DNA of 64,000 nt from CAWHMN01 sp051001135 (GCA_051001135.1 JBPCNO010000069.1:1-64000); one strand, 5' to 3'; positions 51,982-62,277 are shown, numbered from the stretch's first letter. The notes: generated from the letters alone by a model not told the origin. Numbers and translations: made by a program.

Positions 51982-53115
51982 ATGGCACCGACTTTTCATC
52001 GTATGCAGCCGCTGCAAGCCGCGCTGCTCAGTGGGCTGGTACTGCTGGGGGCTGGCTGCGCCAAGCACCCGGCCGGCAATCAATCAGGCCAGAACTCAGG
52101 CCAGAACTCAGCCGTCCAGACCCAACCCGCGCCGCCCAACGATGCCGCCATTTCGAACGACGTGCAATCGCGCCTGGCCGCGGAGAGTGCGCTCGCAGGG
52201 CAGAACATCCAGGCCAGCGTGCAGAACGGAGTGGTTACGCTCAGCGGATCAGCCAACAACGATGCCGCCAGAGCATTGGCCGGCAACGATGCGGGCGCGG
52301 CAGCGGGAGTAAGGACGGTCGTGAATAATCTGACGGTCGCGCCTGTGGTGGCGGCGCAACCGCCCGCTCCACGGCCGGCGCCGACAGTACGTCGCAAGGT
52401 GAGCCACCAGCGCCCGGCCCAGTCGCGCCGCGCGCAGGTGGATACAACTCCGCCGGTCGAAGCGCCGCCGCCGGCCCAGGCCTATCAGGAACCGGTGCGC
52501 ACCGTGGCGCCACCGCCGCCACCGGCCCCGCCTGTGGTCAAGCGCGTCACCATTCCCAGCGGAGCAACGCTGCCCATCCGCATGACGGATGCGCTCGAGA
52601 CCGGACAGGCGCAGCAGGGCCAATTGTTCCATGGAACGATTGCTAACGATGTGCTCTCTGGTGACCTGGTGGCGCTGCCGCGGGGAACGCCGGTGACCGG
52701 GCGCGTCATCGATGCCAAGGATGCGGCGCACTTCGCGGGCAGCGCGATGCTCTCGATCGAGCTGACGAACGTCGATGTGAACGGGCGCCCGGTATCCGTC
52801 GTGACCGCGCCGTATGTGCAGCAGGGAAAGGGTCGCGGCAAGAATACGGCGATGAAGACCGGCGGTGGCGCTGCCATCGGTGCAATTATTGGCGCCTTGG
52901 CGGGGGGTGGCAAAGGGGCGGCGATCGGCGCGGCCTCCGGCGGCGGCCTGGGCGCGGGCGTGAACGGAGTGACGCGCGGTGAGCAGGTGAAGATCCCGGC
53001 TGAGACGCTGATCAACTTCCAACTGCAGTCGCCGGTGAGCGTGACCGCCGGCGAAGCGGGACAGAACCCGAAGAGCTACAACGAGAACGACAACCCGCAA
53101 CTGCAGCAACGGTAG
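51982..53115 (+). CDS. BON-domain lipoprotein with glycine zipper
   Basis: A 377-aa envelope protein. A signal with a lipobox-like LGAGC (Cys about residue 26) precedes a Gln/Asn-rich linker containing a GQNS repeat and a BON domain (about residues 55-118, DVQSRLAAESALAGQNIQAS and GVVTLSGSANND). A Pro-rich linker leads to a beta domain with PSGATLPIRMTDALETGQ and LVALPRGTPVTGRVID, then a glycine zipper (GGGAAIGAIIGALAGGGKG) that can insert in membranes. BON domains bind phospholipid. It is followed by a strong terminator. Confidence 0.8.
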   Translation: MAPTFHRMQPLQAALLSGLVLLGAGCAKHPAGNQSGQNSGQNSAVQTQPAPPNDAAISNDVQSRLAAESALAGQNIQASVQNGVVTLSGSANNDAARALAGNDAGAAAGVRTVVNNLTVAPVVAAQPPAPRPAPTVRRKVSHQRPAQSRRAQVDTTPPVEAPPPAQAYQEPVRTVAPPPPPAPPVVKRVTIPSGATLPIRMTDALETGQAQQGQLFHGTIANDVLSGDLVALPRGTPVTGRVIDAKDAAHFAGSAMLSIELTNVDVNGRPVSVVTAPYVQQGKGRGKNTAMKTGGGAAIGAIIGALAGGGKGAAIGAASGGGLGAGVNGVTRGEQVKIPAETLINFQLQSPVSVTAGEAGQNPKSYNENDNPQLQQR

Positions 53116-53132
53116 ACGGCAGTGTGGACGCA

Positions 53133-53166
53133 AAGAGAGAGGCGGCTCGCAGGCCGCCTCTCTCTT
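53133..53166 (+). terminator. Strong intrinsic-type terminator
   Basis: A perfect 14-bp stem, AAGAGAGAGGCGGC with its complement GCCGCCTCTCTCTT, closes a 6-base loop 18 bases after the BON-protein stop. It is followed by a C/T-rich stretch. It should end transcription before the convergent sedolisin gene. Confidence 0.8.
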
Positions 53167-53239
53167 CTTGCGCTCAGTCCCAAACCGCATCCCCCTATGA
53201 GCCTCCATCCTTCGCGTCACTCAGGATGGGGGACCCGGC

Positions 53240-56200
53240 TTACTGCACGAGTACGGTGAAGGCGACGTTGTGGGTGGCGTAGCCGCTGCCGCCGCTAGCG
53301 GTGACGACCACGGTCGGAGGATTGGGCAGCGCCACGCTGCCGCCGCCGGTTGGTGGCGGTGGTGGAGGCGGTGGTGTTGGAGGTGGAACAGTGCCACCAC
53401 CACCCCCGCCGCACCCGATGCCAAAAGCCAGCGTCGCGAAGAGCAGCAGAGAGAGCATGGTCCGCCAGTGTTTACGCCGTGCGGGTATGCCCAGCAGAAA
53501 GACGCAGGCCATGGCCGCGCCACCACTCATGGTCCACCAGCGCGCCCGGTTCGGCAGCGTCACGGCGGAGGTCTTCGCCGCTGCGTTAATTGTAACCGTG
53601 GCGGTTGCGGATCCATTGACCGTGACTGAGGATGGACTCATCGAACAGGTGACCCCGGTGCTGGCAGCGCAGGTGAGCGCCACGGATCCGTTGTAGCCAT
53701 TGAACGACGCCAGGTTGATGGTGGCGGTAGCGCTGGCGCCGGCTTTCACCGGAACCAGTTGTTGTGCGGCGGTCATGAGGAAGTCGCCGGTCGCGGTGTT
53801 CAGCGAAAGAGCTCCGCTTGATCCGGCGTAGATGCCGTCTCCCACATACACGGCGAGCAGTTGATTCGGGCCATTCAGTAGCTGTGAGCCGAAGATGGTC
53901 AGGGTCGCGGTGGCGCTCGATCCCGTTCCCTGCAGCAGAATGGGAGCGCTCGGGTTATCCAGTTCGACGCCAGAGCTGTAGAAGTGAACGGTGCCGGTAG
54001 GGGTCAGGGACTTCCCTTGCACGGTCGCCACCAGACTCAGAGTCGAGCCCGGCGTGATGGTCCCAGAGCCACCCTGCAGCGTCAGAGCGGTGGCCGACGT
54101 CTGCAGACCAGCATTGCCTCCTATGGTCACCGGGGTGGCGGTGGCGCCATTCCAGTTCGCGTCGCCTGCGTAGGTAGCACTGAGCGTCTGCGAGGTGGCC
54201 GGTACCTTGGTGAAGGTTACGGTTGCCGCGCTGACCTGCTCGCCGCCGATAGAGGACATGGTGAGACTGGCTGTCTGCTGCTGGCTGCCGAGCGTTACGG
54301 TCACGCTGCCCGTCGGCGATGCGCCAAACCCGGAGGGAGGATAAAGCCGTACCTGGGCAACCAGAGAGCCGTCCGTAGATGCGCTCCCAGCCGTGGGGTT
54401 GACCTCGAACGCCGGCGTTCCCTTAATGACGGTGAAGTTGACCGGGCCGGCGTTCGAGGCATTGAAACTGGCATCGCCGGAGTAGCTGACGGAGACGCTG
54501 TGCGTGCCCACGGTGGCGGTGCCGGGGAACCATTCCGCCAGGCCGCCGGCGTTGAGCGGCTGTGTCACCTTCGTTCCACCATCGGTAAAGGTGACGGTAC
54601 CGGTCGCCACGCCGTCAGATGAGTTCGCAGGGGCGCTCACGCCGATCGGCTCGGCATTCGCGACAAGATAGGTGCCATAGGTCAGCGTCTGGTTCATATT
54701 GGTCGCGCTGATGGGCAAGAGTTGGTTTTGAGCGTTGGCGGCGTAGACGTTGAAGGTGGTGTTTGTGCCTTCCGGCGCCACGGTAACGCTGACCGGAGTG
54801 GAGGCGCTGGCGGCAAACTTGCCATCGCCCGCATAGCGCGCGCTCACCTGATAGGTGCCGCCGGGAAGCGAGTTGGTGGTGAAGGAGGCCGCTCCATTCG
54901 CAAGCGTGGCCGTGCCCTGACCCACGCTCGAAGGCAGCGCGGCGGTGGCGAGCAGGGCTACGTCGCCGGTAGGCGTGCCGCCCGTGCCGGTGACGCTGAC
55001 CGCAGCCGTGGTGTTCGCCCCATGCGTGAACGAGGTGGGAGAGAGCGTAAGCGTGGTCGTGGTGGAAGCGAAGGCGATGCTGCCCCAATTGGTGTAGAGC
55101 GCATTCGCGTCCACGCTGCCCCAGCCACTGGCGAGGTCATAACCGGCGGTCGCAGAGAACTTGCCGAGCGAGTAGGCGTTGGCTGCGAGAGCGCAGTTGA
55201 GCGTTCCTGCAGTGCAGGGCACATTGTTGCTACCCACGGTCACATCATGGAAGACGGCCGGATGCTGCGCGGCCAGCGCATAGAGCACGTTATTGGCTTG
55301 ACCCTGCGGTCCGTACTTCTGCTCTACCAGGGCGAGAATGCCCGCGAAGGCGGGAGAAGAGACCGAGGTGCCGCCCACGACTTCAATAATCGGATTGCCA
55401 TTCGCGTCGAGCACGCTGGTGCTGCACTCATCCGCTGCCACGCAGATGGGATACGCAGTGTAGTTGGAGGAGCCGTCGGCGGCGAAGAGCGACACGTCCG
55501 GCAGATCGCGGACGCCATCTGCCGGTACGCCGGTGCCGACCTGCCATGTGGGCTTGGGATAGCCGGCACTGCAGACCGTGGGGCTGGCCGTGGTGCCGGA
55601 GCCGGTGGAGGTGGCGCAACTGCTCGCCCCACCGGATGCTGCCGAAATGGTGGGAGTGGACGGAACACCCGAAGCGTTCAAGCCAAACTGGCTATCGTTC
55701 CAGGGTTGCTCCGGCAAGGGAGCCAGCAGCGAGGTGAAGTTGGAGCTGTTGGTCTTGTTCCAGGATTGATTGATCTGCGCGCCGATGGTGCCCTGGTTGT
55801 TGTAGCTGCTGTAATAGAAATCTGTGCCACCCACGGCGACGTTATACGGGGTGGAGGCGAAACCGCTGACGGCGAGCCCCAGAGTGGCCGTGTTTGTGGT
55901 TCCGGGATTGTCGCAACCGGCAGACCCGCTGTCACCGGAGGCGACCAGCACGGTTTGTCCCTGCGCCGCAGCCTGCTCCCAGAGTGAGGAGAGGAAGGCG
56001 TTTTCGGAGTTGCCGATGTCCTGTTCGCAGGCGCCGAAGCTGACGCTGAGGATCGACGCCTGATCGTCGGCGATGGCACGGGTGGCCGCCAGCAGCAGGG
56101 GATCCTGCAGGGCGGTGCCGGCAGAGATGTAGAACTTGACGGTCGCGTTGGGCGCGGCGGCCCCGGACCATTCGGCGTCCAGATAGGCCTCAGCCTGCAG

Positions 56201-57118
56201 ATTGGGATCGCTCGAGATGCCCGGGTCGGCGCCGTCGATCACCACCTGGGGTGGATTGACCGGGAGCCCGAAGAGCGAGCGGAAGTTATTGACGATGTTG
56301 ATGTCGATGTTGGATTCGTTAATAATGCCGATAGTCTGGCCTTGTCCATTGGTGCCGGCGGTCAACAGCGGCTGGGTGTTGTACTGCACGGCGAAGTCAC
56401 CGGGAGCAAGCGGGAAGAAGTTGCCGCCGCCTACCGGATAGGTCCATTCAGGGATGGCCTGATGGGTCTTGGGCGAGTAACTCGCCTTGCCTTGCACATG
56501 CAGCAGCGGCTTGGCGCGGAAGTCATTCAAGGGCGACAGACCGGCGACGACAGGCGCGAGAGCGGCCGGGATCCGCGGATCGGTGGCATTGGCCAGATGC
56601 ATCGCACCGCGAGCCATGTACTGGCGGATCTGGGTTTGGAAGGCAGTTTGGACCTGGCCAGTGGTTCCGGAAAACTCGATCGTCATCCTGCCGGGCGGGA
56701 TTTTGGCGACGCTGAGTCCCTGCGACTGCAGCCAGGCGACGACCGCCTGCACATCGGAATCCGCTGGCCCGTACTGCTCGCCGAACTCTGCCGGAGTCAG
56801 CCACTTGTGAAAGCTGGGCGAGCCAGGGGTGTGCACATCGGCCAGGAATTGCTGAAGAGCGGCCTCCTGCGCCGCCGGCCGCTTGAGCAGCAGCAGCATG
56901 CGTTCCGCCGGCGTGCTGACCGGGACCATGCCGCGATCGTTCGCGGCGGTGGCTAGTGGATACGTGTTGCCGCGCAGCGGAACGCTGGCTGCGTTGTTCA
57001 CCGGCTGCGTGATCTGCGGGAGGGCCTGCACAGCAGCATAGGCGGCGGGAGAAGCGGCGCCCAGCAAACAGGCGAGGGTGAGGAACGTCGGCGTGGATCT
57101 TACGAAATTAGGAGACAT
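53240..57118 (-). CDS. Secreted sedolisin (S53) peptidase with Ig-like repeats
   Basis: A 1292-aa protein. A signal peptide (about residues 1-28) is followed by a pro-kumamolisin prodomain (about 40-190, FHKWLTPAEFGEQYGP), then the S53 catalytic domain with the Glu/Asp pair (QAEAYLDAEW, about residue 310), oxyanion Asp (ASGDSGSAGCD) and catalytic Ser (GGTSVSSPAFAG, about 583). Three to five Big_3-type Ig-like repeats (about 685-1170) follow. The end has a hydrophobic stretch plus a basic segment, a GIGCGGGGGG motif and a poly-Pro run. The last part looks like an anchor/sorting tail frequent in Acidobacteriota. Sedolisins work at acid pH, fitting an acidic soil lifestyle. Confidence 0.92.
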   Translation of the reverse strand: MSPNFVRSTPTFLTLACLLGAASPAAYAAVQALPQITQPVNNAASVPLRGNTYPLATAANDRGMVPVSTPAERMLLLLKRPAAQEAALQQFLADVHTPGSPSFHKWLTPAEFGEQYGPADSDVQAVVAWLQSQGLSVAKIPPGRMTIEFSGTTGQVQTAFQTQIRQYMARGAMHLANATDPRIPAALAPVVAGLSPLNDFRAKPLLHVQGKASYSPKTHQAIPEWTYPVGGGNFFPLAPGDFAVQYNTQPLLTAGTNGQGQTIGIINESNIDINIVNNFRSLFGLPVNPPQVVIDGADPGISSDPNLQAEAYLDAEWSGAAAPNATVKFYISAGTALQDPLLLAATRAIADDQASILSVSFGACEQDIGNSENAFLSSLWEQAAAQGQTVLVASGDSGSAGCDNPGTTNTATLGLAVSGFASTPYNVAVGGTDFYYSSYNNQGTIGAQINQSWNKTNSSNFTSLLAPLPEQPWNDSQFGLNASGVPSTPTISAASGGASSCATSTGSGTTASPTVCSAGYPKPTWQVGTGVPADGVRDLPDVSLFAADGSSNYTAYPICVAADECSTSVLDANGNPIIEVVGGTSVSSPAFAGILALVEQKYGPQGQANNVLYALAAQHPAVFHDVTVGSNNVPCTAGTLNCALAANAYSLGKFSATAGYDLASGWGSVDANALYTNWGSIAFASTTTTLTLSPTSFTHGANTTAAVSVTGTGGTPTGDVALLATAALPSSVGQGTATLANGAASFTTNSLPGGTYQVSARYAGDGKFAASASTPVSVTVAPEGTNTTFNVYAANAQNQLLPISATNMNQTLTYGTYLVANAEPIGVSAPANSSDGVATGTVTFTDGGTKVTQPLNAGGLAEWFPGTATVGTHSVSVSYSGDASFNASNAGPVNFTVIKGTPAFEVNPTAGSASTDGSLVAQVRLYPPSGFGASPTGSVTVTLGSQQQTASLTMSSIGGEQVSAATVTFTKVPATSQTLSATYAGDANWNGATATPVTIGGNAGLQTSATALTLQGGSGTITPGSTLSLVATVQGKSLTPTGTVHFYSSGVELDNPSAPILLQGTGSSATATLTIFGSQLLNGPNQLLAVYVGDGIYAGSSGALSLNTATGDFLMTAAQQLVPVKAGASATATINLASFNGYNGSVALTCAASTGVTCSMSPSSVTVNGSATATVTINAAAKTSAVTLPNRARWWTMSGGAAMACVFLLGIPARRKHWRTMLSLLLFATLAFGIGCGGGGGGTVPPPTPPPPPPPPTGGGSVALPNPPTVVVTASGGSGYATHNVAFTVLVQ

Positions 57119-57384
57119 GGCCTCTACAAAACCTCTTCAACAACGGCTGAACCAATCTAATTCAGGGCACAGTATCGGCGTCCCTGCGCCCTTGAGCGCC
57201 CTATGCCGCCGGCGGCGTGCGCAGCTTTCGGAAGGGATGCGCGGCTATTATGACAACTGCAACCCTGAATGCGCCAGAAAAGTTGCGAAGCGGGATGCCA
57301 CAATAGTGGAAGGTTTGACTTCACCTCACCTGCCGCGTAGTTTTTGAGGCAAGCTGCTCGGCCTGGAGGTCTTCGGTTTCCGCT

Positions 57385-59136
57385 ATGCCACCCTTGTCGT
57401 TGGTTCCCCGCCAGGCACCAGAGCGGCCGCCCTGTGCCCTTCGTCTCCGCTGCACCGGTTCGGTTTTGTCCACTTCAGTCTGGCCTGGCGCAGCGCTGCT
57501 GGCGGCCTTGATTCTGCCTTGCATCGTTCCAGCCCAGGCCGTCACGCATCCGGGCCCCAATGCCGCCCCCAATCCGGCCTCTAGTCCTTCCTCAAGCTCA
57601 GCTCCCCAGACCGCCACGCAGACGGAATCCGCCGTCAAGATGGCTGAGGACGAGCTGGCCTTCTTCGAAAAGCACATCACCGTCAAGGTGCTGCCGAACG
57701 GGCTGACGCTGCTGCTGTGCGAACGTCCCGAGGCGCCGGTCTTCTCCTACTACACGCTGGTGAATGCGGGCGATGTCAATGATCCGGGCGGACAGTCCGG
57801 CCTGGCGCACATGTTCGAGCATCTGGCGTTCAAGGGGACCGAAGACATCGGCACCAAAGACTGGCCGGCGGAGAAGATCGCACTGGCCAAGGTGGAGCGG
57901 ACCTACGCCGCCTATGACGTCTATGCGCGCAAGCGGATCGAGAAGGATCCGGCCAAGCTCAAGCAATTGCAGGCCGACTTCCAGGCGGCGCAGGCCGAGG
58001 CGCAGAAGTATGTGATTCCGAACCAGTTCACGCAGCTTGCAGAAGAGAACGGAGCCGTGGGCATCAACGCGTCAACGGGCCTTGACTCCACCGAGTACTT
58101 CTGGAGCATGCCGGCCAACCGGCTGCAGTTGTGGGCATATATGGAGAGCGACCGCATCGGCCATCCGGTGCCACGCGAGTTTTATAAAGAGCGCGATGTA
58201 GTGCTGGAAGAGCGGCGAATGCGCACCGACTCCGACCCCATCGGCCGCATGATCGAGCAATTCACCGCCGCGGCCTACATCGCGCATCCGTACCATCGCC
58301 CGGGGATCGGTTTCGAGTCCGAGATCATCCATCTGTCGGCGACAGAAGCGGATGCCTTCCACAAGATCTACTACACGCCGTCGAACATCGTCATCGCGGT
58401 AGTGGGCGATCTCAAGGCGAACGATGTGCTCCCCACCTTTGAGAAGTACTTCAGCACCATACCGGCGGGGCCGCCACCGGAGGGCATGGCGACGGTAGAG
58501 CCGCCGCAGACGGCAGAGAAGTCGGTGATTCTGCGTGAGACCGCCCAGCCGTTCTATATCGAGGGCTACCACCGCCCGGACTATCTCGACCCTGACAACC
58601 AGGTCTACGACGCCATTGCGGACATCCTGTCGAATGGCCGGGTGTCGCGTCTCTATCGCTCCCTGGTGCGCGATCAGCGTATCGCGGCGGAGTCGCAGGG
58701 CTTTACCGGTTTTCCCGGAGACAAGTATCCGGGCCTCTTCGCCTTCTATGCGGTTCCCTTGCCCGGGCATACTCCGGAGCAGATGCGCACCGCCATTCAT
58801 AAGGAGATCGATCTGCTGAAGACGACCGATGTGACCGATGACGAGCTGGCGATGTTCAAGACCCGCGCACGCGCCGACCTGCTACGTTCGCTCGGCGGCA
58901 ATCAGGGACTGGCGACGGAGCTGGCCACATATCAAACGCGGTACGGAGACTGGCGTGAGCTCTTCCGCCAGATGGAAAAGATCGACAAGGTGTCGAAGGC
59001 CGACATCCGGCGCGTCTCGAACAAGGTGTTTGTGGCCAGCAATCGCACCTACGCGATCATCGAAAATGCCTCCGCGCAACAGCAACAGCCCGCTCCCGGT
59101 CAGGCGCCCGCCCACACTCCCGGAGGCGGGCAATGA
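57385..59136 (+). CDS. M16 zinc metalloprotease (catalytic subunit)
   Basis: A 583-aa exported peptidase with a hydrophobic N-terminus (about residues 33-52, AALLAALILPCIVPAQA) and an M16 fold. The inverted zinc motif HMFEHLAFKG (HxxEH, about residue 143) is intact with the downstream acidic residues of the domain. The C-terminal M16 half is also present (EQMRTAIHKEIDLLKT). The start at 57385 is the first ATG. The stop overlaps the next gene by four bases (ATGA). With its inactive partner it likely forms a two-subunit periplasmic peptidase. Confidence 0.9.
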   Translation: MPPLSLVPRQAPERPPCALRLRCTGSVLSTSVWPGAALLAALILPCIVPAQAVTHPGPNAAPNPASSPSSSSAPQTATQTESAVKMAEDELAFFEKHITVKVLPNGLTLLLCERPEAPVFSYYTLVNAGDVNDPGGQSGLAHMFEHLAFKGTEDIGTKDWPAEKIALAKVERTYAAYDVYARKRIEKDPAKLKQLQADFQAAQAEAQKYVIPNQFTQLAEENGAVGINASTGLDSTEYFWSMPANRLQLWAYMESDRIGHPVPREFYKERDVVLEERRMRTDSDPIGRMIEQFTAAAYIAHPYHRPGIGFESEIIHLSATEADAFHKIYYTPSNIVIAVVGDLKANDVLPTFEKYFSTIPAGPPPEGMATVEPPQTAEKSVILRETAQPFYIEGYHRPDYLDPDNQVYDAIADILSNGRVSRLYRSLVRDQRIAAESQGFTGFPGDKYPGLFAFYAVPLPGHTPEQMRTAIHKEIDLLKTTDVTDDELAMFKTRARADLLRSLGGNQGLATELATYQTRYGDWRELFRQMEKIDKVSKADIRRVSNKVFVASNRTYAIIENASAQQQQPAPGQAPAHTPGGGQ

Positions 59137-60677
59137 TCGCTCAGCATACGTGCAAGCTCGCGCTGATCGCGGGCATCGGCGGCGGACTGCTCGGCGGCAG
59201 CACTTTGCGGGCGCAGACGGCAGTGGCTCCGAATCCCGCTCAGACATCGGCAACACAGGCCCAAACACAACCGCAAACACAGACGCAGGGGCAGCCGTGG
59301 AAGCAGATCCCGATTCCATCCTTGCCGGCCTTTCATCCGCAGCAACCGAAGCGCATCCAGCTAGCGAACGGCGCCATCGTCTTTTTGCAGGAAGACCATG
59401 AACTGCCCTTTATCAACGGCTTTGTCGAGATGCGTGGAGGCGGCCGCGACGTGCCGGACGCGAAGGCCGGGCTGATTGACCTGTACGGGGAGGCATGGCG
59501 CACCAGCGGGACCGCGGCCCATACCGGCGACCAGCTCGACGACATATTGGAAGCCAAGGCGGCGAAGGTCGAGACCGGCGGAGACATCGATTCGACCCAG
59601 GTGAGCTGGTCCTGCTTCAAGGGAGACTTCGATCAGGTCTTCGGCATTGCAACGGACCTGCTGGAACATCCCAAGTTCAACGACGGCAAGCTGATGCTGG
59701 CCAAGCAGCAGGAGGCCACCAGCATCGTGCGGCGCAACGACGACCCCGGCGGCATTGCCGCGCGCGAGGCGGCCAAGCTGGTCTACGGCGCCAAGAGTCC
59801 TTACGGCCGCGTGCCGGAGATCGCGACCGTGATGTCCGTGACCACGGCCGATCTCCAGCAACTCCACGACCGCACCGTGATGCCGAACAACATGATCATC
59901 GGCGTTGAGGGAGACTTTGATGCGACGGCCATGGAGGCCAAGTTGCGGCAGGCCTTCGGTGGCCTCCCCAAGGGCTCTCCACTCGCCCCCTGGCACGAGA
60001 CGTTCACCGGACCTCAGCCCGGGGTGTACTCGGTAGACAAAGCGGATGTGAACCAGAGCAACATCTGGCTGGTGGGCCTGGGCACGGAGCGGAACAACCC
60101 GGACTACTACGCGCTCAGCGTGATGAACCAGGTATTCAGCGGTGGCTTTGGCTCGCGGCTCTTCCAGAGCGTGCGCACCAAACTGGGCCTCGCCTACTCG
60201 GTGGATGGAGCGTACGGCGCTTCCTACGATCATCCGGGAATGTTCTATGTCGTGGCCGCCACCAAGAGCCAGTCCACGGTTGAGGCCACGAACGCCATGC
60301 TGGCGGAGATCCGCGATCTGGAGACGCAGCCGTTTACCGAACCGGAGTTGCGCAGCGCAAAGGATCAGGTGCTGAACTCCTTCGTCTTCCACTACGATTC
60401 CAAAGAGAAGATCCTTGCCGAGCGGGCCAGGCTCGAGTTCTATGGCTACCCCGCGGACTTTCTCGAAAAATACCGCGATGCGGTGGAGAAGGTGAGTACC
60501 GCGGATCTGGAGCGGGTGGCGAAGAAGTATATCGATCCGGCGAAGCTGGCGATCCTGGTAGTCGGCAACCAGGCGCAGTTCCCTACGCCGCTGTCCACAC
60601 TGGGTCCAGTCCATCCCATCGACATCACCATCCCCATGCCGCGTGGTATGCAGGCAGGCGGACCAGGCGCCAACTAG
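59133..60677 (+). CDS. M16 family protein, non-catalytic partner subunit
   Basis: A 514-aa exported protein with the M16 fold. A signal peptide is followed by a Gln/Thr-rich linker (about residues 28-55). The zinc site is replaced: the HxxEH position reads AGLIDLYGEAWRTSG. The partner-type R/Y motif is retained (GGFGSRLFQSVRTKLGLAYS). This matches the non-catalytic subunit of two-gene M16 peptidases. Start ATG overlaps the upstream stop. No motif suggests another function. Confidence 0.9.
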   Translation: MIAQHTCKLALIAGIGGGLLGGSTLRAQTAVAPNPAQTSATQAQTQPQTQTQGQPWKQIPIPSLPAFHPQQPKRIQLANGAIVFLQEDHELPFINGFVEMRGGGRDVPDAKAGLIDLYGEAWRTSGTAAHTGDQLDDILEAKAAKVETGGDIDSTQVSWSCFKGDFDQVFGIATDLLEHPKFNDGKLMLAKQQEATSIVRRNDDPGGIAAREAAKLVYGAKSPYGRVPEIATVMSVTTADLQQLHDRTVMPNNMIIGVEGDFDATAMEAKLRQAFGGLPKGSPLAPWHETFTGPQPGVYSVDKADVNQSNIWLVGLGTERNNPDYYALSVMNQVFSGGFGSRLFQSVRTKLGLAYSVDGAYGASYDHPGMFYVVAATKSQSTVEATNAMLAEIRDLETQPFTEPELRSAKDQVLNSFVFHYDSKEKILAERARLEFYGYPADFLEKYRDAVEKVSTADLERVAKKYIDPAKLAILVVGNQAQFPTPLSTLGPVHPIDITIPMPRGMQAGGPGAN

Positions 60678-60751
60678 CCCCTTGCGAATTTGGACCTCGT
60701 GAAGGAACGATGGCGCCATTTCCGAGCGAGCTGAACGGAGTGAATGGAAGC

Positions 60752-62146
60752 ATGCAACTTGCAATCGTGATCATGGCTGCCGGTAAAGGCACGCGTCTCA
60801 AATCCAGGCGAGCAAAGGTGTTGCATGAGATAGGCGGCCAATCCCTTCTCCGGCATGTGATCGGGGCAGCTACTCAACTGGTGCTGCCGCGCGATGTCTT
60901 CGTAGTAGTGGGCCATCAGGCCGAGCAGGTGGAGAGTGCGGTGGCGGACACCGGGGTTCGCTTTATCGTGCAGAAGGAACAGCGCGGGACCGGCCATGCC
61001 ATCCTCACCGCGCGTCCGGACGTCGAGGGCTACGAAAACATCATCGTGCTCTCCGGCGATGCTCCGCTCATCACCCCTGAGACCCTGCTGCGCCTGCGCG
61101 ACTTCCATTTGGCGGAGGTGGCGGCCATGACGATTGTGACCGCATGCCCGCACGATGCGACCGGGTATGGACGCGTCGTGCGCAAGACTGCCGGCTTCCC
61201 CGAAGTGACGGCCATCGTGGAGCAGAAAGCGCTCTCGGCCGCACAGCAGGAGCTGCGGGAGATCAACTCCGGCATCTATGCCTTTCGCACCGAGCCGCTC
61301 TTCAAGCACATCGGCGAGATCGCGACCGACAACGCGCACGCCGAGTACTACCTGACCGATATGGCGGGGATCCTGGTCGAGGCGGGCGAGCGGGTGCTGG
61401 CGCTCGAAGTGGCCGATGTGAACGAGGTGCTGGGCGCCAACACCATCGCCGAGATGATGCAGTTGGACGCGGCCATGCGCATGCGCAAGGCACAGGAGCT
61501 GATGGCAGCCGGCGTCACCATCTTCCGGCCGGAGACCTCGGTGATCGACGCTGCAGTTACGATTGCGGCCGATACCGTGCTCGAACCGTTCGTGCAACTG
61601 CTGGGACGCACCCGCATAGGCGCTGAGTGCCGCATCCGCTCGTATTCGGTACTTGAAGACGTCACACTGGGCGACAAGGTGCTGGTGCGGCACGGCTCCA
61701 TCCTTACGCAGTCGTCCATTGCCAGCCACGCGGTCATCGGCCCCTATGCACACATTCGTCCGGAATCGGAGATCGGCGAGGGAGCCCACGTGGGCAACTT
61801 CGTGGAGACCAAGAAGGCCAGGCTGGGCGCGGGCGCGAAGGCCAACCATCTCAGCTATCTGGGCGACACCGAGGTCGGCAGCGGTACCAATATCGGCGCG
61901 GGCACCATCACCTGCAACTACGATGGACACAACAAGCACCGTACAGTCATCGGCAGCAACAGCTTCATCGGCAGCGACGCCACGCTGGTGGCGCCTCTGG
62001 CCATTGCCGACAACGCCTACATCGCCGCCGGTTCCACTATTACCGAAGATGTCCCCGCCGATGCGCTGGCCTTCGGGCGTGCACGGCAGACGACCAAAGA
62101 AGGCTGGGGACGGCGGCTGCGCGAGGGACGGGGGGCGAAGGAATAG
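60752..62146 (+). CDS. glmU: Bifunctional GlmU (N-acetylglucosamine-1-phosphate uridyltransferase / glucosamine-1-phosphate acetyltransferase)
   Basis: A 464-aa enzyme making UDP-GlcNAc for peptidoglycan and glycolipids. The start at 60752 (MQLAIVIMAAGKGTRLKS) is preferred over 60710. The uridyltransferase domain (about 1-230) has AAGKGTRL, GGQSLLRHVI and QRGTGHAILTA; the acetyltransferase left-handed beta-helix has HIRPESEIGEGAHVGNFVET, NHLSYLGDTEVGSGTNIGAG and TITCNYDGHNKHRTVIGS. It is a complete, typical enzyme. Confidence 0.95.
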   Translation: MQLAIVIMAAGKGTRLKSRRAKVLHEIGGQSLLRHVIGAATQLVLPRDVFVVVGHQAEQVESAVADTGVRFIVQKEQRGTGHAILTARPDVEGYENIIVLSGDAPLITPETLLRLRDFHLAEVAAMTIVTACPHDATGYGRVVRKTAGFPEVTAIVEQKALSAAQQELREINSGIYAFRTEPLFKHIGEIATDNAHAEYYLTDMAGILVEAGERVLALEVADVNEVLGANTIAEMMQLDAAMRMRKAQELMAAGVTIFRPETSVIDAAVTIAADTVLEPFVQLLGRTRIGAECRIRSYSVLEDVTLGDKVLVRHGSILTQSSIASHAVIGPYAHIRPESEIGEGAHVGNFVETKKARLGAGAKANHLSYLGDTEVGSGTNIGAGTITCNYDGHNKHRTVIGSNSFIGSDATLVAPLAIADNAYIAAGSTITEDVPADALAFGRARQTTKEGWGRRLREGRGAKE

Positions 62147-62277
62147 CGCGGCCGCTTCCCTCGCAGCGCCCCGAAGCAGGATCCGTTCCAGCCACCTGAA
62201 TCCGGTGTCTCGCTCCTGACTAACTAAGGATCGTCGCTAACTTTGCAAGCACGTCATCCAGGATGGCGGTGGAAACG

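Noticed and set aside
59361..60764. 467-codon antisense frame under the second M16 gene
   Set aside because: Shadow of a recognised gene; no motif and no ribosome binding site.
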